Origin: Ophioceras dolichostomum
Lineage: Eukaryota > Ascomycota > Sordariomycetes > Magnaporthales > Ophioceraceae
Assembly: GCA_003049485.1 (NCBI GenBank)
Contig: PYST01000528.1
Span: forward strand, 1-18,707
Length of the DNA: 18,707 nt
Reading direction: 5' to 3'
The position numbers were made by a program, and so were the translations under genes. Positions 8,720-18,707 of the stretch are shown one piece after another. The notes under the pieces are model-generated. The model saw only the letters and a program-made list of their open reading frames with translations, searched no databases and was not told where the DNA came from. How positions within the stretch are numbered: the stretch's first letter is position 1; each line of letters opens with the position of its first letter.

Positions 8720-11700
8720 TCACGCCCTAAACTTGACGGTTCCCATGGGCGTGGGCGTGGTGGAGGGTCCGGCAGCGCTGTTGTTGGTGGAAGGGTGGCG
8801 GCTATGATGATGATGGTGATTATGGCTGTGGCTACCACCTTTCCTAGAGAGGGTGCCGACGTCATGTTTACCTGAAGAAAGTAAAAATGTTAGCATCGTT
8901 GTCGAGCTTGTCGAGCTTGTCGAGCTTGTCGAGCTTGTCGAGCTTGCGAGCGAGCGAGCGAGTGGGTGGGTTGGGAGTAGCTTTAGGTTCTTCTGGTCTT
9001 ACCATCACAGCAGGCTCGGACGTTCTCGAGCCTATCGGACTCCCGATCCTGCTGCTCGTACACGAGCCTCAAATCCTCCGCGCTGTCGTGGACCACGCTC
9101 GCCTCGTAGATGCCCGCGGCGGCGCTCTGCCTCCCCCCTCCAGCAGTCGCAGTAGTACTGCTAGTAGAGGCGACGCCACCGCTGCGACCTCGCAGGGTGC
9201 TGCTGAACGTGCCCGACCTCCAGTAGCCGCTGAGCCGGCTGAGCGTGCCCATGGGCGGGCGGTTGGCCGACGACGACGACGTGGCGGCGGACGGCGTTGC
9301 GCTCCCCGTGGTCGCCTTCTTGTGGTGGGTGGGCGTCAGCGTGGGCACGTCGAGCGAGATGCTGCGGTTCGTCATGGCGGGCGACTCGCCGCGGGTGGTG
9401 CGCGAGTTGTACGACGACAGCGACGGAGGGGGGCGCGGCCTGGTCGCGGTGGTGATGGTTCCAGCACCACCACCCGTGGTGGCAGCGAAACGGGTGCCGA
9501 CCACGGGCCGCCGGCCGAACTGGGGGTTGAACTCGTCGACGTCCTCGCTCGTGATGTGTCCCGCCATCTCCTCGGCGTCCGTCTGCCCCTCGGCGTTAGT
9601 GCGGAGCAGGAGGTACGAGAGCGCGTTGAACCACGTCTCGTGGCGCTGGCCCGTGGTGCAGGTGAACTTGACGGAGCGGCCCGGCGACAGGATGATGAGC
9701 GACTTGCGATGCAGGCCGGGCGGCATGGGGTTGTCGTCGGTGACCACGCGCACGGCCTCGATGGGCACGCTCTTGGCCCGCAGCTCGGAGCGGCCGCCGG
9801 CAGCGATCGACGGGTCGCGGTCGCTCCAGTACAGCGTGCGCGTGTACGGGTGCACCCAGAAGTAGCGGCGGTGGCGGTTCTCCGACATCTCGCCGCGGCC
9901 GGCCTTGCGGGTGTACTTCCACAGGTACTCGCCGATCATGGTCTGCGTGATGGCCTGGATCATGCGAGGGTCGGTGTTGGGGCCGAAACCGTGCGGGTCC
10001 TCCATGCCCACGCCCATGGCGCCGCCGTGCATGTTGAAGCGCGTGTTGATCTCGGAAGCGAAGGAGGACACCGACGACTGGCGGCTGCGGGCCGTGGTCC
10101 GCGCGGGCGAAGGCACATGCACGTCTGCCGTGCCGTGCGTGGCAGAGCTCATCCTGACGGCCTTCGGGGTTGGCGTGCCGACGTGGACAGAAGAAGAATC
10201 GACCGACACCGGCGGCATGGGTGGCCGCGACCCGCTCGGTGTGGGTGTGCGTGGCCGCGTGGCCGCGTTCTTGTAGGCCGACGCGGGGAGTGGTGGCGGG
10301 CCCATGGCGCTGATGATGGTGTCCTGACCACCGCTCGACGAGCCCGTCCGCGCCGCCTCGATGGCCTGCCTATGGTTGGGCGGCAATGGCGGCAGAGCCT
10401 CGTTGTGCACGGACAGGCGCCCGCTCCCAGCGCTACCGGGGCGCCGGATCGAGCCCGCGTCCGAGTCGACAGCGGCGTCGGCCACCCTGCCTCTGTGGGC
10501 GTGGCGGATGACGCTCGCCAGGCTCTCCTGCGACCGCTGGACGCGCACGGTGCCCGGCGTGCCCACGCTGGCGCCGAACGAGTCGGTCTGCCGGTGGTGG
10601 CCGGCAGGCTTCGCGCGCAGGTTCAGGATCTGGTCGATGGCGTCCGCCGTCAACGACGTCTGGGCGCTCTGGTCTACAGTAGCAACAGGCGGAGGCGGCG
10701 GCGGCTGCTTCCGCACGGGCTTGGCGTTGGTGTTGGTCGAGAGCTCCCTGAACGGCCGCTGGGATTCGGGCGTCTCGTTGAGCGGCGAGCCGCTTGGCGA
10801 CTGGCGGGTTTCGTCCTCGGCAATGATGGGCGTCGAGGGGGACTTGGCTCTTCCGCGTCCAGCGACCGAGCCGAAGATCCCGTCGTTGGGTGTCCTGGGC
10901 CTCTCTTCGTCGCGGGGGAGGATGAAGGCGTTGCGCTTGGGGCTGCGCGGCGAGATCGGCTCCGTGTCTAACGAGCTGATGGTGGAGTATCCGAGCGACG
11001 GGATGAACAGAGGGCGCTCCACTGGTGCAATTGGCTCGACGTGTTGAGACGAGATGGCGGCCATCGACAGACGAGGGGGCAGAGGAGCCTTGGGCTCAAC
11101 GGGGCTGATGGGCTCCACGCCTTGGGCTGCGATGCTCGACATTGACAGAGCAGGAGGTGGCACCTCGGCCTCGGCACGGGGCTGCAGCTCCTCGCCACGG
11201 ATCTGAGAGAACGCCAGGGGAGGCTCCACGACCAAAGGCTCGACGAACTGTGTCTGAATACCAGAGAGCGACAGCGGCGCAGGAGCAGGGGGCGGAATCG
11301 GCAACTCCTCGATGGGCTCAACATCCAGCTGGGTGTGGACGGCCGAGATTCCCAAGCTGGGAGGCGGCAGAGTGGGAACGGCGACTGGGATCTCTCTGAT
11401 TGGCTCCTCAATCGGATCAACATTGTGCATGTGCAGGGTTGAGAAGCCGAGAGACGGAGGCAGTGGCTGGGGCTCAGCAATCGGAGCCACGTTCTCCGTG
11501 GCGATCGACGACATTGTGAGTGCTGCCGGGACGACCGCGGGCGGTTCCGGTGCGTGAACTGGCTCGAGATGCTGCGCCTGGATCGACGACATCATCAGCG
11601 CAGGTGGAGCGGGAAGAGGGATCTCTGGCTCGCTGACGGGCTCGAGGTGCTCTGCCTGGATCGTCGTCATGGTCAACGCGGGGAGAGGGGTCTCCGGCTC

Positions 11701-14700
11701 GCTCACAGGCTCGAGGTGTTCCGCCGCGATTGAAGACATCGTCAACACGGGGGGGGGAATCACCGGCTCGCTGATGGGCTCGACATGCTCAGTGTGGATG
11801 TACGACATCGACAGATCCGGCACTGGCGTTTCCGGCTCGCTGATCGGCTCCGTCTCCAGGGCCTGGATGGCAACCACGTTGAGGGCAGGCGGAGGGGGGG
11901 GCAGGACCTCCGGCTCACTGCGCGGCTCGATGTCCTCGGCGAAGATGTCCGAGACCATGAGCTGGACGGGCACAGGCGGGGCGAGGATGGGAGTTGGCAC
12001 GTCGCCCAGACGAGGAGGTGATGTCGGGGGCGACGGGAACAGCGCGAGCTTCGCCTCGAGGTCCGCGTCGTACTGCGCGCCAGAGTCGCTGTAGGGGAAG
12101 GTTGACGTGGACAGCGGCCGCGCAGAGGACGACTCGTAGTCTCCGTCCCGGTCGCCGCCGGTCTCGAGCCACGATGTGCCAGGGTCAGGGCCGTTCAGAG
12201 ACCTCGACATGGACATGCCAGCCATGCCAGCCATGCCAGCCAGCGGCGCGGCAATCACCGAGTCCATGGACATTGGTCGCTCGCTGCGGAGGGGCAGGTC
12301 CACGACCGTGGCGGGCGACGTCGGGGAGGCGGCGGCGAAGTCGACCGGGTCGGTCATCATTCCGGCGTCCACCATGACGGCCTTGGGCAGGGGCGGCACC
12401 TCGGGCGCGGGCGAGACCGTCCGGCGGGCGATGGACGCGGGCGTCACGGACCGGACGCTCCTCCTGCTGGGGGTGACACCGCCCACCGACTCCTCTTCCG
12501 AGCCGTCCAGGTCGCCCAGCTCCGCGAACAGGCTCTGTCCGGCCGCGGGCTGGGGCGTGCCGCCAATGCTGCTGCCCTCGGCATAGCTCATGGGGCTGCT
12601 CTGGAGACCGGGGAGACCGGGCTCCTCGCTCGCCTGCCTGGAGCGCCGCGAGAGAGCGCCGCGGCTGACCCGGAGCCGCATCCTCTGCTGCTGCTGCGAA
12701 ACCGTGGGGGTCCGGCTGACCTCGGTCATTGTGTAGTCTTCCTCGTCGGCGGAGGTGGACGCCGTGCTGTGGAACGAGTACCGGTTGCGCGTGTCCCTGA
12801 GCGCGAGCGACGGCGGGCGCCGCATCCGCGACAGGCCGCGGGACTGGTCCTCGGTCTCGGTCGCCGCGTCGTCATCATCAGACAGCTCCTCAGCGCCGGT
12901 CTGGAAGTCCTCGGTCTCTGTGGCACGCTCGTTGGCAGTCTCGAACGCCGCATCGCTGGTCTCGTGGGCCGTCTCGAACTGGTCGGCGTCGCTCGCCTCG
13001 GCCAGAGTCGGCATGTCCCCGATCGACGGGTTATTGCGCACAGAAGAGGAGCCGGAGTGGGGGCCGGAGCGGGACGGGCTCACCGGGCTGCCGGAGTCGG
13101 GTCCCTGGTCCTCCCAGTTGGGGTCGTCGAGGTATATGTCGCTCCGGCTGTGGCGCAGGCCGCCGAGCTGGCTGGGCTTGAGGGGCTTCTTGAACTCGCG
13201 CGAGTCCACCTTGCGGCTCCGCTTGCCGGACGCGCTCGACGGGTCGCCCCTCATCTTCTCGAGCTCGTCGCGCGCGTCCTGCAGCATGCGCTTCAGCTCC
13301 AGCTTCTCCGTCTTCTCGCGGTGCACGTTGGTGCGCAGGCTCTGGATCGTGCGCTGGGCGTGGTGGAGCGAGGTCTTGAGCGTCTCGGACTCCATCATCG
13401 AGTGGCGCGGGGTGCCCTTGACCGGCGAGGGGGGAGGAGAGTGCTCCGGCGTCACGTTGTCGGCCGCCGTCTCGAAGTCCTCGTCGCTCATCCCCCCGGC
13501 TGCTTCCCGCTCCAGGATCCTCCCTCTCTGCATGGAGAAAGCCTTGGCGAGCTCCTGGTTCTGGCTGGTGAGGTCTTCGATCTTGCGCTGCATCGTCGAT
13601 CTTTCGCCCTCCGCCATAACGACGCTGCGCTTGACCGTGCCGAGCTCGATGTCGTGCTGCTTGACGGCCGCGACGTGCTCGTCGACCAGTTTCGCGTGCG
13701 TCACCTTGATTTCGTCCAGCTCCCTCTGCGTGGAGTTCTTATCGGCCTGGAGGATGCTTAGCGTCTGGGTGAGCTTCTTCTCGCGCTCGGCCGCCTCCTT
13801 CTGGATCGCGATGAGCTCGTGGATCTGCGTCTCCAGGTTCCAGTTCTCGTCCTTGTAGCGATGCTCGCTCTCGTCGAGCGTCTTGACGCGCTGCTGGAAG
13901 CCTTCCGCCTCGAGTTCGAGCTTCGACTTCTCAACCTTGAGGTCCCTCAACTCCTCTTCTCGCTCGGCGAGCAGCGCCTGGAGGTTCCGGACTTGCGATA
14001 TCAACGACGTGCTGATCTCGGCTGCGAACTCGATGTCGTGTATCCTGTTCGTTGGTTGGTTGCGCAGCTTCCGGTTGGGCACGCTGAGCTTCGTGGGGGA
14101 TCCCGTGGCTTGACTCTCGAATTTAGACGGGCTCACCGATCGCTGCGTTTGCGCGTTGCGCGTAGGCTCATCGTTAGCACTCCGATCCATTGCACGGTTA
14201 CATGAGTTTCCCAGGCGAGATTCAAGGGGGCAATATAGGTGGCACGCAAAGGCTATATGAGATCGATATGGGATATAGAAAGACGGGAAGAAACACGACA
14301 AGCTACTTACCCTACCACCCTTCCCTTCAGGAGCGAAGGGCGATCCAACAGCGGCCTCGTTGCTAGGAATCCTCTGCTTGGGGAGAAAAGCCCGGGCGCT
14401 CTCTCTGGCCACTTCGTTGTAGTCCCTCTCCATGTCGGCCAGCTTCTTCCTCAGGTCGGTCGTCATCTCGCCCTGCGCCTGGAGCTGCTCCACGTCCTTG
14501 AGCCTCTCGGCGAGCTGCTTGCGCTGCTGCAGAAGCGCGGTGCCGAGCTTGCCCGCCTCCTCCATGCGGCGGTCGGTGTCGGCGAGGTGCGCCTCGAGAG
14601 CGCGTCTTGCCTGGTCTGGCGAGGCACCAGGACCCATGGCGAAGAGCTGCGTGTCGAATGTTGAATATCGGTGGTGGTTCGACGCGCCCGCGCCCGGGGG

Positions 14701-14775
14701 CGACACGAATGGATCGTGTTCGTCATCCCCCACCGCTCCGGTGCCGGGCTTGCGAGACGCAATTGGGCCCGCCAT
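8720..14775 (-). CDS. apsA: Cortical nuclear-migration anchor, ApsA/Num1/Mcp5 family
   Basis: Exons in transcription order are 14775-14311, 14142-9003 and 8871-8720, giving 1918 aa. The start is the ATG at 14775 in CCGCCATGG (MAGPIASRKPG); the frame stays open upstream only through a TTG. Visible parts: coiled coil (about residues 60-130); the conserved block RSVSPSKFESQATGSPTKLS just after intron 1; a long coiled coil (about 187-450, IHDIEFAAEISTSLISQVRN onward); a low-complexity acidic/Ser/Pro region; about 14 imperfect repeats of ~25 residues (about 870-1215) of the form L-MSSI--EHVEPISEPE-P-P; and a PH domain (about 1550-1670, YLWKYTRKAG, HRRYFWVHPYTRTLYW, ETWFNALSYLL) of the Mcp5 type, which binds phosphoinositides. 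The last exon adds a His-rich tail ending MGTVKFRA. By family knowledge these proteins sit at the plasma membrane and anchor dynein for nuclear positioning; in Aspergillus, loss gives anucleate primary sterigmata. Confidence 0.92.
8872..9002 (-). other. 3'-proximal intron of apsA homologue (131 bp)
   Basis: On the minus strand the donor GTAAGA follows TGTGATG, a GCTAACA branch site lies 20-25 bases before the acceptor TTTCTTCAG, and the downstream exon continues open for 49 codons to TGA at 8722-8720. If the intron is retained, translation stops at 8985-8983 after KTRRT. The intron contains the 9-bp minisatellite at 8901-8945. Confidence 0.85.
8901..8962. repeat. Intronic minisatellite: five GTCGAGCTT units plus CGAG run
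   Basis: Positions 8901-8945 are five perfect 9-bp GTCGAGCTT units on the plus strand, followed by about four CGAG tetramers (8946-8962). Both lie inside the last intron of the apsA homologue, between donor and branch site. Perfect identity of the units suggests recent expansion. Confidence 0.95.
10980..12010 (-). repeat. About 14 imperfect ~25-codon coding repeats in apsA homologue
   Basis: Translated on the minus strand, units such as LTMSSIAAEHLEPVSEPETP, LSMSYIHTEHVEPISEPVIP and LSMSSIAAQGVEPISPVEP recur at 22-32-residue spacing. The core is hydrophobic-x-(M/F)-S-x-I followed by (V/L)EP(I/V)-x-E-P and a proline spacer. Such repeat arrays are known in the ApsA/Num1 group and differ in copy number between species. 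The DNA copies are diverged from each other, so the array is old. Confidence 0.85.
14143..14310 (-). other. In-frame 168-bp intron 1 of apsA homologue
   Basis: The donor is GTAAGT after GGTGGTAGG; a CTAAC branch site and an ACGCAG acceptor follow. The intron is 56 codons long with no stop in frame, so it reads through in a naive ORF and would insert an aromatic and Cys-containing peptide (starting VSSLSCFFPS) unlike the hydrophilic flanks. Removal joins GKGGR directly to RSVSPSKFE, which fits the family. Confidence 0.88.
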
Positions 14776-17513
14776 GGCGGAAGCACACGCGACTTGCAAA
14801 ATAGAAGTTATGCAAGAAGCAAAACCATGAATAGATCAAAAGAAGCCAATAAGTATGGTTGGTTGGTGTTCAAGATGCCGTTCCGTCTGTTGAGGGCTTG
14901 AGGAGGTGAAGAAACACGGGTTCAGGAAGCTCGGTGCTGCTCCAATGTTTCCTGCAATGCAGCTGCAATGTTGCTGCGAAAGGTCTCTCGTCTCGTCTCG
15001 ACGCCCCTAGTCTTCTTCCCCCACCAGCCGAGAAGCTAGCGTTGAGTATGCAATGGCGAGGAGGGACGGTCACCGCCGAAAGAACAAAGGCAAAAAAGAG
15101 ACTCTGGAGAGAGGTGGTTCGAGAGATGCAGGTGGATGAACGACGATGGTCAAAGTTTGTCTGTGTTCTTGTTTGTCGGTGAAACTTTTTGCTCCTTGTT
15201 TTCGCAACCAAGCTCACTAACTCGTCGAGCTTGGGGGTGTTGTTATGGCGGTGTCCGGACCCTAGGCGACAAAAACAACGCGACTCCCACGGAGGATGAA
15301 CCGAGCCAAGCTGCGCGAGCTGCGCTGTTTGGTTTGCTTGCTGCTTCCTGCAGGAGGGAGGGTGTACCTTGTGAAGGAATGCAGCGCGCTTCTGCAGTGT
15401 TGTGGTGGTGTTGTGGAGATCGGACGTGAGATATGTGGCTTTCCCTGTGGAGGCCGATACCGATCTTTGAGGAGGCAGTGAGGGGAGGAGCCACAACCTA
15501 CCACGCTGAGTTGACGCGCCTTTGGAGCGCTACTGCAGGTCACGGAGCCACTGAACCAGAAACCAGACGGCCACTAACAACCCAAAAAGAGTCACACACA
15601 AACCCACAAGCCTGAAGCTCGAAGCTACCAAGTTGGAAGGAAGAAAGGAACAAGCGCAATGACGCCAAAACAGAGAAACGAAAGTAAATAGAAACCAGTA
15701 AAGATAGGCAAGGAAGGACGAAGAGGAAGAAAGAAAGAAAAAGAACCCAGTCAGCAGAGAGACAAGGGCACAAGGAATCGAACGAAGGAAGGGAAAATTT
15801 TTGCACGGAAGGGTTGGTGATTCAACGAACGACAAAGTGGGCTGGGGAGAGAAAGTCTAACTATTACGATTATGCCCCGATCATCAGCCAGGCTCGCACA
15901 GGCGTGTGAGATAAACTGGTCATCGATAGGCGGAGAAGGCAAAAAGGAGTGCAGAGAGAAGAGAGGGGAAGCCAGGAATCCAAGCAGCAGCGAGGAAGGC
16001 CACGGGTCTGCTGTGGACGCTTTGTGTTGTCTCGAACTGTCTCGTGAAAAAGAACGCGGACTAGAAGTTGGTGAGGAAAAAAAAGGGAAGGAAGAAGCTC
16101 AACTCCGACTTCTGGTGCAAAAGCCAACAGGTTTTGTTGATATCCTGGCACGTCTGTGAGGACCTGGTCCCCGGCAAACACGCGATGGTCGGTGGACCAG
16201 GGCAAGGATCCAGGAAGCTCACCGAGAGAGCGTGAGCTCAGGGTGTTTAACAAACGGTCCTGTTTTGTGCTTCCATCAACACAAACATCACGAACGCAGC
16301 ATTTATGTAAATCTCCAACAGCCTCGTGTCATCAAAGGAGGTTCTACGAAGGAGAGAGAGCTCATTACCTATCAGCGAAGTAAAGATGCACCCGCCGGCG
16401 GGGAAACATCCTGCCCTAAGAGAAGCTAGGTAGGTACCTAGGTACTTTGATGTTGTAGAACCGTTCATAGGACTACGGCACGGAGCTACCACATTCATAT
16501 TGTGCATATTTTGTGAAGGCCTTTGCAATCAACCCTCATCGACGGGGTGCTACCACCAGCGCGAATTTGTGCGCTGAGACACGTCCACAACCGTAATACC
16601 TTGAGACATTAAAGCTCCAGGGAAAGTAGTCTCACAAACAGTCTCACAGGCAACTCGAGCTGTTCTCCTTTCAAATCAAAGAGACGGGAGGGCCACAAAA
16701 CGGGTAGTTTCGTGCTTCGTTCATGCGCCGCGAGGGACGAGAGATCATAGGGCAGGCTATTCACGCACTCCGAGATTCCAACCAAACGCCAGGCAGGGGT
16801 AGGTGGGCGACGGGATCTGGTGGGCTTGAAGCCGTTGTTGACCCGCAGGCACAGGGCACAGATCGGGGATTCGACTTCCTTGTTTTGTTTCTTTTAGTGT
16901 TGTTTTCATCACGGGAAGGGGCACTGAACAGAGCACAGACAAGATGATCAGTTCCTCTTCCGCCTCAGCACTAACCAAGCCTTTACTGTGTATTTCTCGG
17001 CATCGATGTGTGCGACAAAGAATTTTGTCGTTGGTGTCGAGAAACATCTCCCGTGTTTCTGTCTTCCAGATCGACGCGTTCTGGGGGAAAATATCAAGCT
17101 TGGTTCCATTCAGATGAAAGAGCTGTCGTGCATGAATGTTGCCAATTTCAGACGAATGAGGGGCGGGGGAGGAGCTTGGAGTCAGACCTGGGGTGCTGCT
17201 TTCCTAATTTGAAATGGCGGTCCAATCAAATGAGTCGGTTAAACAGATACTATAATCTTGTGTCTATTGCCAGCTACAACTCAAGTATTGCGTTAGCTGA
17301 GAAGCCGATGGAATGCCGAAAATCTTATCGTTTGTCAGCCACATCGTGGCGTGAAGCTATTTTCATGGCTGTGGCGGTTCTTGTGACTCTCTCCCAGGAT
17401 CCTCCTTGATTGACTCTTTTGGAGCCTCATTTTTCTCTGACAACCTCTGTCGTAAAGAGGGGAGGGAAATCATTTTGTAAACATTTTGTTTGCATCATTT
17501 AGATCACGCCGCC
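14776..17513. promoter_or_regulatory. Divergent intergenic region, apsA homologue and CWC24
   Basis: About 2.7 kb between the two start codons, so it contains both promoters and 5' leaders. The plus strand is strongly purine-rich over long runs (about 15640-15800, 15930-16110), which makes the apsA-sense strand CT-rich, a common feature of fungal promoters and leaders. A TAGGTACCTA palindrome with flanking repeats lies at 16427-16446. The ORFs seen (up to 208 codons at 14870-15496 minus) show no family resemblance. A leader intron for CWC24 ending at CATTTAG (about 17494-17502) is possible but not established. Confidence 0.6.
14808..14828 (-). promoter_or_regulatory. Minimal upstream ORF before apsA homologue
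   Basis: A seven-codon ORF (ATG to TAA, peptide MVLLLA) ends 32 bp before the main ATG and is in a different frame from it. If the transcript starts upstream of 14828, ribosomes would meet this start first. Transcript start is unknown, so any effect on translation is inference. Confidence 0.45.
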
Positions 17514-18707
17514 ATGGACGAAAACACTGCTGCCGACGCTGCGCCAGTTGCAGTCTTCAAGAAGCGTGGCGCCAAGGGCAAGACGAACATCAGAAAACGA
17601 CCAGCGACCCCTCCACCAGCGAACAACTCCGACAGCGACAGCAGCTCCGATTATTCATCATCGGCAGACGAGTCTGGACAGAGAGTCAAGCGGAGGAAAA
17701 AGAACCACGGCATCAGTGCTACGGCGTCATCTCGCACCGGCTCCTTGACAACCGGCGGTCCGGACCTCTCTGCGACGGTGTTCAAGGCCGACAGGAGCGT
17801 CCTCATCACGGACACCAACGACGCGACGAAGGGCAACTGGTACGGCGCAGAGAATAGGAAGACCGCCAAGTCAAAGACAAAGACTCAAGACGACGAGGCG
17901 GCGCCACCCCCTGCCCCGGATGGCTTGTACAGAGGGCTGGCGAACAAGGCGACGTTCGTCCAGAAGAACCCCAACGCCCCGACAAGGACCGTGGGGCCCA
18001 TGAAGGCCCCCACGAACATCCGGACCATTACGATAACGGACTTTGCGCCAGAAGTTTGCAAAGACGTAAGTCAATCAATCCAGCTGCCCGACGCCGTCTA
18101 CAGGAACTTCGCTCCTTCACATCATCATCCACTTTTCACCGCTCGTATTCTCCATTGCGGTGATTCATTCATCTAGATCATGCTAACTGATTTGATTATT
18201 CATTCGTTCACCGCTTCAGTACAAGCAAACGGGGTTCTGTGGCTTCGGCGACAACTGCAAGTACCTGCACGCGCGGGAAGACTACAAAGCAGGGTGGCAG
18301 CTAGACCGGGAGTGGGAGAACGTCACCAAGGGAAAGAAAAACATCGGCGGGACCGTGGTGGCGAGCGCTGGTCAGAGGGCAAAAGTGGCGGAAGACGCCG
18401 ACGACTACGACGAAGCAGAGGACGCCCTCCTGGAGAGCATCCCGTTCGCGTGCGTCATCTGTCGCGGGGCCTACAAAGACCCCATCAAAACTCGCTGCGG
18501 GCACTACTTCTGCGACTCGTGTGCGCTGAAGCGGTACAGGAGGGACCCGACCTGTGCTGCTTGCGGTGCGGACACCTACGGGTCGTTCAACAACGCGGGA
18601 CGTCTCCAGAAGCTGCTGGACAAGAAGAGGGAGAGGGCCGCGAGGAGGAGGCAGGCTGCGCTAGAGGCGGGGGAGGAGATGAGCGACGAGGAGGAGGGGG
18701 AGGAGGG
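17514..18707 (+). CDS. CWC24: Pre-mRNA-splicing factor CWC24 (CCCH and RING fingers), 3' end cut off
   Basis: Exons 17514-18065 and 18220 to the window end give 346 visible residues without a stop. The ATG lies in GCCGCCATGG; the frame is open upstream only via TTG. The N terminus has FKKRGAKGKTNIRKR and an acidic/Ser stretch, as in RNF113A/Cwc24 proteins. The CCCH finger is C182-x8-C191-x5-C197-x3-H201 (YKQTGFCGFGDNCKYLH) and the RING is C3HC4: C262, C265, C277, H279, C282, C285, C296, C299 (CVICRGAYKDPI, CGHYFCDSCA). A basic then acidic tail follows, so the stop is probably just beyond the window. By family knowledge Cwc24 joins the activated spliceosome before the first catalytic step and helps fix the 5' splice site; it acts in the nucleus. 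The intron (18066-18219) is GTAAGT...TTCAG with GCTAAC. Confidence 0.95.

Noticed and set aside
8644..8962. Short regular repeats considered as a CRISPR-like array
   Set aside because: Units are 9 bp with no spacers and lie in a fungal intron and 3' flank. They are minisatellites.
8887..10971. 694-codon plus-strand ORF, and other long plus-strand ORFs at 9245-9865, 12755-13858 and 12769-13761
   Set aside because: They lie antisense to the apsA homologue, consist of low-complexity Arg/Ala/Gly or Ser/Arg text, overlap its PH and coiled-coil exons and show no family motif. They are a by-product of high GC content.
14776..14799. Start of the apsA homologue at 14799
   Set aside because: That codon is TTG. 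The ATG at 14775 has a good CCGCCATGG context, as does the CWC24 ATG at 17514 compared with the TTG at 17490.
14870..15496. 208-codon minus-strand ORF upstream of the apsA homologue
   Set aside because: There is no domain, and the composition fits promoter or leader DNA. An extra exon is not supported by splice signals that keep a known family sequence.

Overview
This window comes from a filamentous ascomycete (Pezizomycotina, probably a Sordariomycete). The reasons are short spliceosomal introns with GTAAGT-type donors and CTAAC/CTGAC branch sites, GC-rich coding sequence, Kozak-like CC(G/A)CCATGG starts, and gene content typical of that group. All exon models were made by hand from splice signals and remembered protein families; no alignment or search was run.

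Layout. Positions 1-231 hold the 3' end of a TPR (kinesin-light-chain-like) repeat protein. A gene-poor stretch (232-1640) follows, with a single N at 556 flanked by two identical 85-bp copies, which looks like an assembly join. Next are a fungal PRP38B-type SR/RD-rich splicing factor (1641-3087, +, one intron) and about 2 kb without a credible gene, containing a diverged 132-bp tandem duplication. The centre is a divergent ribosomal protein pair: RPS9/uS4 on the minus strand (5042-6006, four exons, the first intron apparently GC-AG) and RPL21/eL21 on the plus strand (6420-7268, three exons). They share a 413-bp promoter carrying an ARCCCTAA site and three CCAAT boxes. After a 1.45-kb convergent spacer comes a very large minus-strand gene (8720-14775, three exons, 1918 aa). 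It encodes the cortical nuclear-migration anchor of the ApsA/Num1/Mcp5 family: N-terminal coiled coils, about 14 imperfect ~25-residue repeats, a C-terminal PH domain and a His-rich tail. A 2.7-kb divergent intergenic region leads to the last gene, CWC24 (RNF113A-like CCCH plus RING splicing factor, 17514 to the window end, 3' end cut off).

How the genes relate. These are ordinary housekeeping genes: two spliceosome-associated proteins, two ribosomal proteins likely co-regulated from one promoter, and one nuclear-positioning protein. I found no operon-like or defence-like system, intact transposon, CRISPR array or recognisable RNA gene. The most useful observations concern gene structure: the GC-AG intron, an in-frame 168-nt intron and a minisatellite-bearing 3' intron in the apsA homologue (so simple ORF calling gives the wrong start, middle and C terminus), an intron that splits the CWC24 zinc finger, and the probable false duplication at the N.
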